NCBI GenBank assembly: GCA_020633235.1
Contig: JACKEA010000007.1
Span: 62,001 to 126,000 of the forward strand
Origin: Polyangiaceae bacterium
GTDB lineage: Bacteria; Myxococcota_A; Polyangia; Polyangiales; Polyangiaceae
Reading direction: 5' to 3'
DNA length: 64,000 bases
Under the pieces are notes generated by a model. The model saw only the letters and a list, made by a program, of their open reading frames with translations, searched no databases and had not been told where the DNA came from. Shown here one piece after another: positions 43,381 to 51,636 of this stretch (its first letter is position 1; each line of letters starts with the position of its first letter). Position numbers and translations under genes: made by a program.

Positions 43381-45021
43381 ATGGAGAGTAGGCCGGACGA
43401 TCTGATCGGCGCCGTGGTCGCCGGACGCTACCGGGTGCTGGAGCGCCTGGGCCGGGGCGGTATGGGCACCGTGTACCTGGCGGAGCACGAGGCCATCCAG
43501 AAGCGCGTGGCCCTCAAGGTGCTGCACCCGGAGTACTCCGCGAAGCCCGAGCTGGTGGAGCGATTCCAGCGAGAGGCGATCAGCGCCTCGCGCATCAAGC
43601 ACGTGAACGTGCTCGACGTGTTCGACTTCGGCCAGGTGGAGAACGGCTGCTTCTTCCTGGCCATGGAGTTCCTGGAAGGGCACGACCTGGCGGACGAGCT
43701 CGAGCACCACGGCGTGCTGAGCGCCGACCGCGCCATCGCCATCACCTTGCAGATCTGCCGTGCCCTCGCCGCCGCCCACTCCCGCGGCGTGGTGCACCGG
43801 GACCTCAAGCCGGAGAACGTCTTCCTGCACACCACCGCCGACGGCGAAGAGCTCGTCAAGCTGGTGGACTTCGGCATCGCCCAGCTCCGCACGCCGGAAG
43901 AAGCCGCCCTCTCGGAGCGCCATCGCCGACGCCGTCTCACGCGCACGGGCATGATCTTCGGAACGCCGGAGTACATGTCCACGGAGCAAGCGGCGGGCAA
44001 GCACGTGGACGCCCGCAGCGACGTGTACGCCACCGGCATCATGCTGTTCGAGATGCTCAGCGGTGCGGTGCCTTTCACGGGCGACACCTTCTTCGCCGTG
44101 CTGTCCTCGCACCTGAACGATCCGCTGCTCAGCATGAAGCAGCTGAACCCCGCCGTGCGGGTCTCTCCCGAGCTCGAAGCGGCCGTCGCCAAAGCCCTGG
44201 CAAAAGAGCCGGACCAGCGCTTTCAGAGCATGACGGATCTCGGCGCCGCCCTGCTCGCCACTCCGGAGGGTCGCGCCCTGTCCGCCAGCGGCAAGCTCTC
44301 CCCCAGCCTCGAGCGCCTCTCCAGTGCGCCGCCTCCGCGAGAGCAATCGGGCACGCCCACGTCGCTCCAGTTCAGCCGCCCCGACCCCAACGCCGACACC
44401 CATCCGAGCGATCCCGATCGCCAAAACCCCGCGGTGCCTGCGGTCACTTCCGTGGCCCCGCAGCGCTCCGAAGCGGAGACGCAGCTGGCCCCGCCGGCAC
44501 GCCCCAGCAAAGCTCCGTGGATCGCCCTGGGTGCCATCGTGATGTTGGGGGGTGCCGGAGTTTTCTTTTGGCGATTCGCCGCGGAAACACCGCGCCCCGC
44601 CACTTCCGCGTCGGCCACCGAGACCACGGCGCCCTCCGCCGCGCCCACTCCCATGACGAGCGCCAGCGCACCCGTCGTGGCACCGACGGACAGCGCACCC
44701 CCGGCGGATCCCAAGGTGAAGCTCGCCGTCGAGACCACGCCGCCCAAGGCCATCCTGTACCTGAACGGCGCCCAGGTGTGCGACGAGACCCCGTGCGAAG
44801 TCGAGGTCGACGACAACCAGACGGTGGAGCTCGAAGCCAAGCTCGGCGGGCGATCGGGCAAGACCAAGGTGCTCGCTCAGCGCGACCAGAAGGTGCCCAT
44901 CCGTCTCGCCGCCCCCCACGTCGCGCCGCCCCCCACGCGGCCCAACGCGCAGCCGTGCTACGCGGAAGTGATCGACGAGAACGGCCTGAAGACGCTCAAA
45001 CCCGTCCCCTGCAAGCACTGA
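43381..45021 (+). CDS. Ser/Thr protein kinase with PEGA domain
   Basis: This 546-residue Hanks-type kinase has a full catalytic domain (about 15-280): LGRGGMGTVYLAEH, VALKVL, HRDLKPENVFL, KLVDFGIAQL and GTPEYMSTEQAAG, all catalytic residues present. A Pro/Ser/Ala-rich stretch leads to one membrane helix (WIALGAIVMLGGAGVFFWRF, about 380-399). Another low-complexity linker and an extracytoplasmic PEGA domain (VETTPPKAILYLNG, about 442-510) follow. Kinase inside, PEGA outside is the usual layout. The substrate is unknown. It is divergent from the DAHP-like gene, 69 bp away. Confidence 0.92.
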   Translation: MESRPDDLIGAVVAGRYRVLERLGRGGMGTVYLAEHEAIQKRVALKVLHPEYSAKPELVERFQREAISASRIKHVNVLDVFDFGQVENGCFFLAMEFLEGHDLADELEHHGVLSADRAIAITLQICRALAAAHSRGVVHRDLKPENVFLHTTADGEELVKLVDFGIAQLRTPEEAALSERHRRRRLTRTGMIFGTPEYMSTEQAAGKHVDARSDVYATGIMLFEMLSGAVPFTGDTFFAVLSSHLNDPLLSMKQLNPAVRVSPELEAAVAKALAKEPDQRFQSMTDLGAALLATPEGRALSASGKLSPSLERLSSAPPPREQSGTPTSLQFSRPDPNADTHPSDPDRQNPAVPAVTSVAPQRSEAETQLAPPARPSKAPWIALGAIVMLGGAGVFFWRFAAETPRPATSASATETTAPSAAPTPMTSASAPVVAPTDSAPPADPKVKLAVETTPPKAILYLNGAQVCDETPCEVEVDDNQTVELEAKLGGRSGKTKVLAQRDQKVPIRLAAPHVAPPPTRPNAQPCYAEVIDENGLKTLKPVPCKH

Positions 45022-45093
45022 CCCCCGCTTTCGCGCCGCCCCGCACTTTCGCGCCGCCCCTCGCGCGCGCCCCTGCGACAGCTTCCGTCGCAT

Positions 45094-45158
45094 GTCCGAA
45101 AAGCGGACATCTGACCCCCTCAGAAGAGCGAGCAGCCCCAAATGTCCGCTTTTCGGAC
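45094..45158. repeat. Perfect 16-bp inverted repeat pair
   Basis: Arms 45094-45109 (GTCCGAAAAGCGGACA) and 45143-45158 are exact reverse complements with 33 bp between them. Each arm also contains its own short dyad GTCCG/CGGAC around an A-rich centre, so alternative small hairpins can form. It begins about 70 bp after the kinase stop and could serve as terminator, attenuator or binding-site pair. Confidence 0.75.
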
Positions 45159-45251
45159 GCGCCGGCCCTCCCGGAGCGGTCCGAACGGCGCCACGCCGCG
45201 CCGCCGTCCGCGCCGCGCACCCTCTGCCCTCGGCTTCCCCGCTCTTTGGGT

Positions 45252-45271
45252 GGTTCCGCGGCGGACCAACA
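45252..45271 (-). repeat. Single copy of the dispersed intergenic repeat
   Basis: The minus strand reads TGTTGGTCCGCCGCGGAACC. Unlike most copies it lies between two genes of the same orientation. Confidence 0.65.
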
Positions 45272-45359
45272 AAAGAAGACGTTTGAAGCGGGGTGTTGCG
45301 GCGGCGTCCTTGACCTCGGGGGCTGCCGGCGGATACGACATCCGGCCGGAGGATCAGGG

Positions 45360-45416
45360 ATGAGGGAGTCCTTCGAAGGACCAACGATGACGGCAGCCTC
45401 GAAGGACCAACGATGA
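45360..45416 (+). CDS. Possible 18-residue leader peptide
   Basis: ATG 45360 lies in CAGGGATGAGGGAGTCC, the same 17 bp that surrounds the transporter's own ATG at 45439. It opens MRESFEGPTMTAASKDQR and a stop 22 bp before the transporter. The transporter starts MRES as well. The frame spans most of a 26-bp tandem repeat. It may be an upstream ORF that tunes translation, or merely a by-product of the local duplication. Confidence 0.35.
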   Translation: MRESFEGPTMTAASKDQR

Positions 45417-45424
45417 CGGCAGCC
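45373..45424 (+). repeat. 26-bp perfect tandem repeat, two copies
   Basis: Copy 1 spans 45373-45398 and copy 2 45399-45424, each starting TCGAAGGACCAACGATGACG. They are identical and contiguous. They lie between two 17-bp direct repeats at 45355-45371 and 45434-45450, the latter covering the transporter start codon. Confidence 0.85.
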
Positions 45425-45438
45425 GCGAGGGAACAGGG

Positions 45439-47364
45439 ATGAGGGAGTCCTGGAAGTCGCGGTGGGGTTTGATCCTGGCGGCCGCCGGCAACGCCGTCGG
45501 CATCGGGAACCTGCTGAGGTTTCCGGGGCAAGCGGCGCAGAACGGCGGCGGCGCGTTCATCTTGCCGTACCTGATCAGCTTGGTGATCTTCGGGCTGCCG
45601 ATGATGTGGGTGGCGTGGACCATCGGACGCCTGGGTGGACGGCACGGCCATGGCACGCTGCCGGGGATCTTCGACAAGCTCACGAGCTGGCGCGGCGCGA
45701 AGTACCTGGGGGCGCTGGGCGTCGCGGGACCGTTGGTGTTCTGCTTCTACTACACGTACCTGGAAGCGTGGTGCCTGGGCTACTCGTGGTTCTCGTTTCG
45801 GGGAACCTACGAGACGGCGCACCTGCGCACGTTCTTGGCGGAGTTCCAGGGTGTGGTGCCGAGCGGCAACTACTTCGCCAACATCGACACGGCGCTGGTG
45901 TTCCTGGTCATCACCGTGGCCCTGAACGTGTGGGTGCTGTACCGCGGAGTTTCCGGCGGCATCGAGCTGCTCGCCAAGATCGCGATGCCGCTGTTGCTGT
46001 TGTTCTGCGTGTTGATGTGCGTGCGCATCTTCACCCTGCCGGACGCCAAGGGCAGCGTGACCGATGGCCTGGGATTCCTGTGGAATCCGGACTTTTCGGC
46101 CCTGGGCAAGCCCAACGTGTGGCTGGCGGCGGCGGGGCAGGTGTTCTTCACCTTGAGCATCGGCTTCGGCGCGCTGGAGGTGTACGCGAGCTACCTGGGG
46201 AAGAACGACGACGTGGCGGTGACGGGCCTCACGACGGCGGCCACCAACGAGTTCGTCGAGATCATCTTCGGCAGCATGATCGCGATCCCGGCGGCGGCGG
46301 TGTTCTTCGGCGCGGCGGCGATCCCGGAGGTCGCGTCCAGCGGCACCTTCGACATCGGCATGGTGAGCATGCCGGAGATCTTGCGCGCGACGCACTCGAC
46401 GACGGTGTTCGGCACCATCTGGTTCTTGCTGCTGTTCTTCGCCGCCTTCACCTCCAGCGTGGCGGTGTGCCAGCCGGTGATGGCGTTCTTGCAGGACGAG
46501 GCCAAGCTGAAGCGCGGCTCGGCGGCAGCGCTGATCGGCGTGTTCTGGCTGCTGGGCAGCCTGCCGGTGGTGTTCTTCCTGCGCTACGGCTTCTTGGACG
46601 AGCTCGACTTCTGGGCGGGCACCTTGGGGTTGGTGGTGATCAGCGCCATCGAGGTGATCCTGTTCGCCTGGGTGTTCGGCATGGACAAGGGCTGGGCGGA
46701 GCTGCACCGCGGCTCACTGATGACGGTGCCCAGGGTGTTCCGCTTCATCCTGCAGTACGTCACCCCCATCGCGCTGATCGCGGTGCTGACGGGCTGGGTG
46801 TACAGCGACGTGGTGATGGGCGGGAAGCTCTCTCCCAAGCCTTCGCTGGTGAGCGGCTTCTTGAATCGCGACGACTTTCCCGGGGAATTCCAGCACAAAG
46901 CGCCGAAGGAGGGCAGCCCCGAGGCCACGGAGCACGGCGTGCTGAAGAGCGCGTTGATGGGCGCCGTGGACGCCAGCAGCCGGGACCTGAAGGTGTGGGC
47001 GCACCTCGAAATGGACGACAGCGGCGTGCGCGTGACGGAGCTCGAAGGAGACCCGACCTTCAAGGCGGCGCTGCCGGCGAAGTCCCTCGAGCGCATGCTG
47101 AACCTCGAGCACTACCGCTACGAGGTGAAGGGCAAGCGAGCTCCCGCCAAGGCCACGATGGTGCTCGAGGGCCTGTACACCAAGCCCTACATCTGGCTCG
47201 CCCGCGGTTTGATCCTGGGCCTGATCGCCATGTTCGCGGTGATGGTCGCGGTGGTGTGGCATCACCGCGGCAAGGACGACGACGACGACGAGGAGTCACC
47301 GCCACGCTCCGAGTCCCCCAGCGTGGACGAGGAAGACGACCTGGCGGAGGAGGGCGCGACATGA
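45439..47364 (+). CDS. Sodium-dependent NSS/SNF-family transporter
   Basis: This 641-residue transporter belongs to the neurotransmitter:sodium symporter family. The N-terminal signature WGLILAAAGNAVGIGNLLRFP supplies the helix-1 sodium and substrate site. About 12 membrane helices follow, and an extracytoplasmic segment of about 120 residues precedes the last helix (ARGLILGLIAMFAVMVAVVW). The acidic tail (DDDDDEESPPRSE) is cytoplasmic. The next gene encodes a MetS-type small subunit, pointing to an amino-acid importer like MetPS of corynebacteria; the substrate is inference. A GAACAGGG sequence precedes the ATG. The stop overlaps the small-subunit ATG (ATGA). Confidence 0.92.
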   Translation: MRESWKSRWGLILAAAGNAVGIGNLLRFPGQAAQNGGGAFILPYLISLVIFGLPMMWVAWTIGRLGGRHGHGTLPGIFDKLTSWRGAKYLGALGVAGPLVFCFYYTYLEAWCLGYSWFSFRGTYETAHLRTFLAEFQGVVPSGNYFANIDTALVFLVITVALNVWVLYRGVSGGIELLAKIAMPLLLLFCVLMCVRIFTLPDAKGSVTDGLGFLWNPDFSALGKPNVWLAAAGQVFFTLSIGFGALEVYASYLGKNDDVAVTGLTTAATNEFVEIIFGSMIAIPAAAVFFGAAAIPEVASSGTFDIGMVSMPEILRATHSTTVFGTIWFLLLFFAAFTSSVAVCQPVMAFLQDEAKLKRGSAAALIGVFWLLGSLPVVFFLRYGFLDELDFWAGTLGLVVISAIEVILFAWVFGMDKGWAELHRGSLMTVPRVFRFILQYVTPIALIAVLTGWVYSDVVMGGKLSPKPSLVSGFLNRDDFPGEFQHKAPKEGSPEATEHGVLKSALMGAVDASSRDLKVWAHLEMDDSGVRVTELEGDPTFKAALPAKSLERMLNLEHYRYEVKGKRAPAKATMVLEGLYTKPYIWLARGLILGLIAMFAVMVAVVWHHRGKDDDDDEESPPRSESPSVDEEDDLAEEGAT

Positions 47365-47453
47365 CCACCGGCGGTTGGATCTTCATGCTCTCCACCTGGA
47401 GCGTGGTCGTCGGCGTGACCGTCTTCTGCCTCCGACGCTTGCTCCAGAAGTGA
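47361..47453 (+). CDS. metS: MetS-type NSS transporter small subunit (30 aa)
   Basis: This 30-residue single-helix membrane protein (MTTGGWIFMLSTWSVVVGVT, then VFCLRRLLQK) matches the MetS-type small subunits encoded directly after NSS transporters. Established work on corynebacterial MetPS shows such subunits are needed for transport. It overlaps the transporter stop (ATGA) and the following GTG (GTGA). Confidence 0.85.
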   Translation: MTTGGWIFMLSTWSVVVGVTVFCLRRLLQK

Positions 47454-49060
47454 AGCCGTATCGCGGTCGAATCCTCGCTCTGGCGCTGGGTTTGTCGGCG
47501 CTGGCGGCGCTGCCCTGGGTGCCCAATGGCTCGGCGCTGGCGCCGCCCATCATCGCCATACTGTTGGCGCTGGTGACCCGACGACTGTTCTTGTCGCTCG
47601 GCAGCGCAGTGCTGGTGGGCGCCCTGCTGCACAAGGGGCTGGGGGCCGGCCTGCGCGATTACGCTTGGAAAAACGCGCTGGAGCCCAGCCATCTGTACAT
47701 CATCGGCTTCACCCTGGCGCTGCTCGGCATGGTGCAGGTGACGGCGCGCTCCGGCGGCGCCCGGGGCATCGTGGAGGCCGTCGCGCGCTGGGTGCGCTCG
47801 GCCCGGGGCACCAAGCTGGGCACCTTCGCCATGGGCGTGTTGGTGTTCTTCGACGACTACGCCAACTGCATGCTCGTCGGCCCCACCATGCGACCCTTCG
47901 CCGACCGCTACCGCGTGTCGCGGGAGAAGCTGGCGTACATCGTCGACTCCACCGCGGCGCCGATCTCCGGCATCGTATTGATCAGCACCTGGGTCGGCTA
48001 CGAAGCGGGGCTCCTGGGGGACGTGGCCAAGACCCTGGGCCTCTCCGAGAGCGGCTACGCCCTGTTGTTCTCGGCGCTTCCGTTCCGGTTCTATTGCGTG
48101 CTCACGTTGGTGTTCGTGTTCGTGTCGTCCTACTTCGATCGCGACTTCGGCCCCATGCTCACGGCGGAGCGGCGCGCGCGGGAGCACGGCAAGCTGGTGC
48201 GCGACGGCGCGAAGCCCCTGGGCGGCGACAGCGAGCGTCACGCGGAGCCGCCCCCCGGCGCGCCGCTGCGTTGGATCAACGCCGCGTTGCCGGTGGGCGT
48301 GGTGGTGCTCGGCACCCTGGGCGGCCTGGTGGTGGACGGCGGTGGGCTCGAAAAGCTCGGGCCGCGGAGCGCGCTCTCCTTCGCCTTCTGGCGCGAGACG
48401 CTGTCCGCCAGCGAGAACAACGTGCAGGTGCTGTTTGCCGCCGCGCTGGCGGGTGCGGCGGTCGCGATCGTGCTGCCTTTGGGCCAGCGCATCTTATCGC
48501 CCGCGCAGTCCCTCGGAGCATTTCTCCGCGGCGTGAAGGCGGGCGCGAGCGCCGTCTTGGTGCTGCTCCTCGCCTGGGCGCTGGCCGCGGTGTGCAAGGA
48601 TCTCGGCACCGGGCCGGTGCTGGTGGCCGCCGTGGGCAAGAGCCTGCCGACGGTGATGGTGCCGGTGGTGACCTTCGTCGTCGCGGCGGCCGTCGCCTTC
48701 GCCACGGGTACCTCCTGGGGCACCATGGCGATCCTGATCCCGACGGCGGTGCCCTTGGCCCACGCCACGGGCAGCGAGCCCCTGACGTTGCTCACGATGG
48801 CCAGCGTGCTCGACGGCGCCATCTTCGGCGATCACTGCTCGCCCATCAGCGACACCACGTTGATGTCCAGCATCGCCGCGGGATCGGATCACGTGGACCA
48901 CGTCGCCACGCAGCTGCCCTATGCGCTCACGGCGATGCTCGCCGCGCTGTTCGGCGGCTACCTGCCCGTCGCCTTGGGCTGGCCCCCGGCGGCGGCCTAT
49001 GCGATGGGAGTCGCGATGGTCGTGCTCGCGATCTTCGCGCTGGGGCGTCGGGTGGCATGA
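47450..49060 (+). CDS. NhaC-type Na+/H+ antiporter family protein
   Basis: The 536-residue membrane protein starts at GTG 47450, overlapping the MetS stop. About 12 helices are visible. Family-typical motifs include VFFDDYANCMLVGPTMRP, VDSTAAPISGIVLISTWVG, ATGTSWGTMAILIPTAVPLA and GAIFGDHCSPISDTT. These fit the NhaC/Na+:H+ antiporter branch of the ion-transporter superfamily; some relatives carry dicarboxylates or amino acids. Coupling to a sodium-driven importer makes sodium cycling a reasonable idea. Its stop overlaps the methyltransferase ATG. Confidence 0.88.
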   Translation: MKPYRGRILALALGLSALAALPWVPNGSALAPPIIAILLALVTRRLFLSLGSAVLVGALLHKGLGAGLRDYAWKNALEPSHLYIIGFTLALLGMVQVTARSGGARGIVEAVARWVRSARGTKLGTFAMGVLVFFDDYANCMLVGPTMRPFADRYRVSREKLAYIVDSTAAPISGIVLISTWVGYEAGLLGDVAKTLGLSESGYALLFSALPFRFYCVLTLVFVFVSSYFDRDFGPMLTAERRAREHGKLVRDGAKPLGGDSERHAEPPPGAPLRWINAALPVGVVVLGTLGGLVVDGGGLEKLGPRSALSFAFWRETLSASENNVQVLFAAALAGAAVAIVLPLGQRILSPAQSLGAFLRGVKAGASAVLVLLLAWALAAVCKDLGTGPVLVAAVGKSLPTVMVPVVTFVVAAAVAFATGTSWGTMAILIPTAVPLAHATGSEPLTLLTMASVLDGAIFGDHCSPISDTTLMSSIAAGSDHVDHVATQLPYALTAMLAALFGGYLPVALGWPPAAAYAMGVAMVVLAIFALGRRVA

Positions 49061-50259
49061 AGTCGCGCCAGCGCTTCACGTTCCAGGGCAATCTCCGGGA
49101 AACGCGGCACGGTTGGCTGCGCCTGACCCCCGCGTACTCCGTGCACGTGGTGCGGGAGCTATTGGCTGCGCGGGCGCGGCCGGATCTGCCGGTGTTGGAC
49201 CCCTTTTGCGGGACCGGGACGACGCTCCTTTCCTGCGCCGAGAGCGGCGTGGATTGCGATACCGTCGACGTGAATCCGTTCCTCGTGTGGCTGGCGAGGG
49301 CGAAGACCGCGCGTTACAGCGAGCGCAGCGTGGCCGCCGCAGAGGGCCTTGGGGCGCGCATGGCCGCGGCGGCCCGCGCCGGAGCGGCGAGCGGATGGAC
49401 TCCGGAGATCCATCGCATCGAGCGTTGGTGGGACGACGGTTCCTTGTCGGGGCTCGCCGCAGCCTTCGCCGTGCTCGCGGGCACGCGCGCCGGCAAGAGC
49501 CGGGACCTCGCCGCGCTGGGGTTTTGCCGCACCCTGATTGCCGCGTCGCGCGCGAGCTTCGGCCATCAATCGATGTCGTTTGCGGACGCCGGCCCGACGC
49601 GTTCCAAAGCCGCAGCGCGCCGCGCCGTGGCCGCCGATCTCGCAGCCGAGATGCCGAGCATCGCCGCCGCCGCCCGCGCACCGCTCCCGCGCGCAACGAG
49701 CCGCGTGGTGCTGGGCGACGCGCGCGACCTGAAAGCACTGGGCCCGCGGGTGAAGTACGGCACGGTGATCACCTCGCCGCCCTACGCCAACCGCATGAGC
49801 TACATCCGCGAGCTTCGCCCCTACATGTACTGGCTCGGCTATCTGAAGGATCGCCGCGCCGCCGGCGACCTCGACTGGACCGCCATCGGCGGCACCTGGG
49901 GCGCCGCCACCAGCCGCCTTTCCAGCTGGAAACCGCCCAAGAAATCTCCGGCGCCGGGTCTCTTGCCGTTGGTGAAGCGCATCTCCAAACAGAGCGCGGT
50001 GCTCGGCAGCTACGTGCTCAAGTACTTCACCGACATGGACGTGCACGTCCGCAGCCTGCGCCCGCGTGTCGCCGCCGGTGGCGAGGTCCATTACATCGTG
50101 GGCAACTCCAAGTTCTTCGACGTCGTGCTGCCCGTGGAAGAGCTGCTCGCCGCACAGCTCGAAGCCGCCGGCTTCCGTCACGCGGAGATCCACCGCTTGC
50201 GCAAACGCACCAGCAAGCGCGAGCTGTACGAGTTCCGTGTCAGCGCGCGCTCGCGCTGA
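49057..50259 (+). CDS. Orphan DNA methyltransferase (amino-methylating type)
   Basis: This 400-residue enzyme has motif I as VLDPFCGTGTTLLSCAESG (about 47-65) and motif IV as ITSPPYANRMSY (about 235-246). The TSPPY form is usual for N4-cytosine enzymes and some N6-adenine ones. The order I then IV, with a long variable region between, suggests the beta class. No restriction enzyme or specificity subunit is adjacent. ATGA overlap couples it to the antiporter gene, an unexpected partner. An RNA substrate cannot be excluded. Confidence 0.78.
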   Translation: MKSRQRFTFQGNLRETRHGWLRLTPAYSVHVVRELLAARARPDLPVLDPFCGTGTTLLSCAESGVDCDTVDVNPFLVWLARAKTARYSERSVAAAEGLGARMAAAARAGAASGWTPEIHRIERWWDDGSLSGLAAAFAVLAGTRAGKSRDLAALGFCRTLIAASRASFGHQSMSFADAGPTRSKAAARRAVAADLAAEMPSIAAAARAPLPRATSRVVLGDARDLKALGPRVKYGTVITSPPYANRMSYIRELRPYMYWLGYLKDRRAAGDLDWTAIGGTWGAATSRLSSWKPPKKSPAPGLLPLVKRISKQSAVLGSYVLKYFTDMDVHVRSLRPRVAAGGEVHYIVGNSKFFDVVLPVEELLAAQLEAAGFRHAEIHRLRKRTSKRELYEFRVSARSR

Positions 50260-50265
50260 CGCGAG

Positions 50266-50318
50266 GTTCCGCGCCGCCCCGACAATCTGATCGGGTTGAT
50301 GTCGGTCCGGCGCGAGCC
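50266..50318. repeat. Intergenic inverted repeat, second hairpin copy
   Basis: Left arm 50266-50284 (GTTCCGCGCCGCCCCGACA) and right arm 50300-50318 (TGTCGGTCCGGCGCGAGCC) pair imperfectly around a 15-nt loop. It lies between convergent genes, like the copy at 5112. Both continue with CGTCGCG after the right arm. Confidence 0.75.
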
Positions 50319-50334
50319 CCGTCGCGAACGGCGC

Positions 50335-51123
50335 CTACGCGGCTTGCGCGATCAGTCCAAATGCCGCCACACCCTGCGCGCGCAGGGCACGGCGCAGCTC
50401 GCCGGCGCGCTCCGGCGTGCCGCTCACCGCTGCGAGCAGCTCGGCACACCACGCGTCCAAGGTGCTGTCGCCGCACGCCTCGAAGTCGGCGGACTCGCCT
50501 CGCAGCACACTGCGCCAGGCCGCGAGGGTCGACTGCGTCGCGGACGAAAGCGTCAGGGTGCCGCTCGCCGCGCTGGCCCACCCGCGGGCCACCAGCGTGC
50601 GCGTGGCCGCCTCGGAAAGCAGCGAAACGGAAACGTGACCGTGATCGATCAGCTCACCGATGACGGCAGCGGCGCGCGTCGCGCCGGAGGCAAGGGCGAC
50701 GTCACCGAGCGCCTGCACGAGCGTCGCGAACGCATCCGTCGCGTCGCCCCCATCCGTCGCGTCGCCCCCGTCCGGCTCCGCAACCGCTTCCGCAACCGCG
50801 ATCGGCTCCACCTCCGCGATCGGCTCCGCTTCCGCAACCCCGATCGGCTCCACTTCCGCACTCGGCTCCGCGATCGCCTCCGCAACCGCGATCGGCGCCA
50901 CTTCCGCAATCGGCTCCACTTCCGCGACCGCGACCGGCGCCGCTTCCGCGAGCGGTTCGGCGACCGCTTCCGCGACCGCGATCGGCTCCGGCGCGTCCGC
51001 CATCACCGCGCGTACGATGGCTCGAGCGGGACCGCGAACGTCGCGGCAAATCCACACGGCGCCCTCGTGCAGAGCGGGGTTGTCGTTGGGAAACTCGGCG
51101 CAGGGACGGCGAAAGAAAAACAC
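50335..51123 (-). CDS. Pro/Ala/Val/Glu repeat protein
   Basis: GTG 51123 (VFFFRRPCAEFPNDNPALHE) is the best start, giving 262 residues; no Shine-Dalgarno is clear. A short N-terminal module (GAVWICRDVRGPARAIVRAV) precedes a ~70-residue repeat region cycling EPIAVAEAVAEP and EPIAEVAPIAVAEA. A C-terminal domain with two cysteines (FEACGDSTLDAWC) ends it. The repeat is mirrored at DNA level between about 50764 and 50995. No family recognised. It follows a cytochrome c gene after 47 bp. Confidence 0.6.
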   Translation of the reverse strand: MFFFRRPCAEFPNDNPALHEGAVWICRDVRGPARAIVRAVMADAPEPIAVAEAVAEPLAEAAPVAVAEVEPIAEVAPIAVAEAIAEPSAEVEPIGVAEAEPIAEVEPIAVAEAVAEPDGGDATDGGDATDAFATLVQALGDVALASGATRAAAVIGELIDHGHVSVSLLSEAATRTLVARGWASAASGTLTLSSATQSTLAAWRSVLRGESADFEACGDSTLDAWCAELLAAVSGTPERAGELRRALRAQGVAAFGLIAQAA

Positions 51124-51170
51124 CGCGGAATTCGTACGCCGGGGCGCACGAAACGGCCAAATAACGGAGG

Positions 51171-51599
51171 CTACTTGTCGGCGTTCACGGTGACGGAGGC
51201 GGCGTTGTCTGCCGTGAGGCCGCCGTCCGGCAGCTTGCGGCCGCTCGCCGCGAGCAAGTACTCCGTCACTTCCCAGTACTGCTGCTCGCTCAAGCTGCCG
51301 ACCTTCTTCTTGGGTAGCGGCATCTCGCTCTTCACGTAGTCGAACACGTCCTGCGCGGTGACGAACTTGCCGCGATCGCTCCCCGTGAGCGCCAGGGCCT
51401 CCTTGCCCATCACCGCGGGGGCGTTGCTGAGGCCCTCTCCGTGAGCACCATGACAGCCCGCACACTCGCGATCGTAGACCGCGGCACCCTTGGGCGCCTC
51501 GTCACGAGCGCCAGCGATGGCCGGCTCTCCCGCGCCACCGGCAGCGCCGCAACCCACCACCAGCACCACCGCCGCTCCCACAATCCCGCGCTTGATCAT
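51171..51599 (-). CDS. c-type cytochrome lipoprotein
   Basis: This 142-residue protein has a lipoprotein signal (MIKRGIVGAAVVLVVGC, Cys17) and one class I cytochrome c domain. The heme motif is CAGCH in YDRECAGCHGAHGEGLSNAP, and the distal Met is in the KSEMPLP loop. It is probably an outer-face electron carrier tethered by lipid. No oxidase or dehydrogenase partner is adjacent. The sialidase-like gene lies 37 bp upstream on the same strand. Confidence 0.9.
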   Translation of the reverse strand: MIKRGIVGAAVVLVVGCGAAGGAGEPAIAGARDEAPKGAAVYDRECAGCHGAHGEGLSNAPAVMGKEALALTGSDRGKFVTAQDVFDYVKSEMPLPKKKVGSLSEQQYWEVTEYLLAASGRKLPDGGLTADNAASVTVNADK

Positions 51600-51636
51600 C
51601 GCCCGCGTTTTCCAACGCCGCAGGCCGCGCTGTCAA

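Larger units (their letters stand above)
45022..45438. other. 417-bp repeat-rich intergenic region
   Basis: No full-length gene fits here. The gap holds, in order, two CTTTCGCGCCGCCCC stretches, a 16-bp perfect inverted repeat pair, one copy of the dispersed TGTTGG repeat, a duplicated start region with an 18-codon leader frame, and a 26-bp tandem repeat. This is the densest non-coding structure in the window and lies directly ahead of a four-gene operon. Confidence 0.75.

Noticed and set aside
45360..45450. Tandem repeats considered as a CRISPR array
   Set aside because: The 26-bp units are contiguous with no spacers and there are only two of them, with no cas genes.
43375..46707. 1110-residue minus-strand frame opposite the kinase and NSS transporter
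   Set aside because: It is rich in His, Arg and Gln, has no domain, and lies entirely antisense to two well-supported genes. It reflects codon bias in GC-rich DNA.
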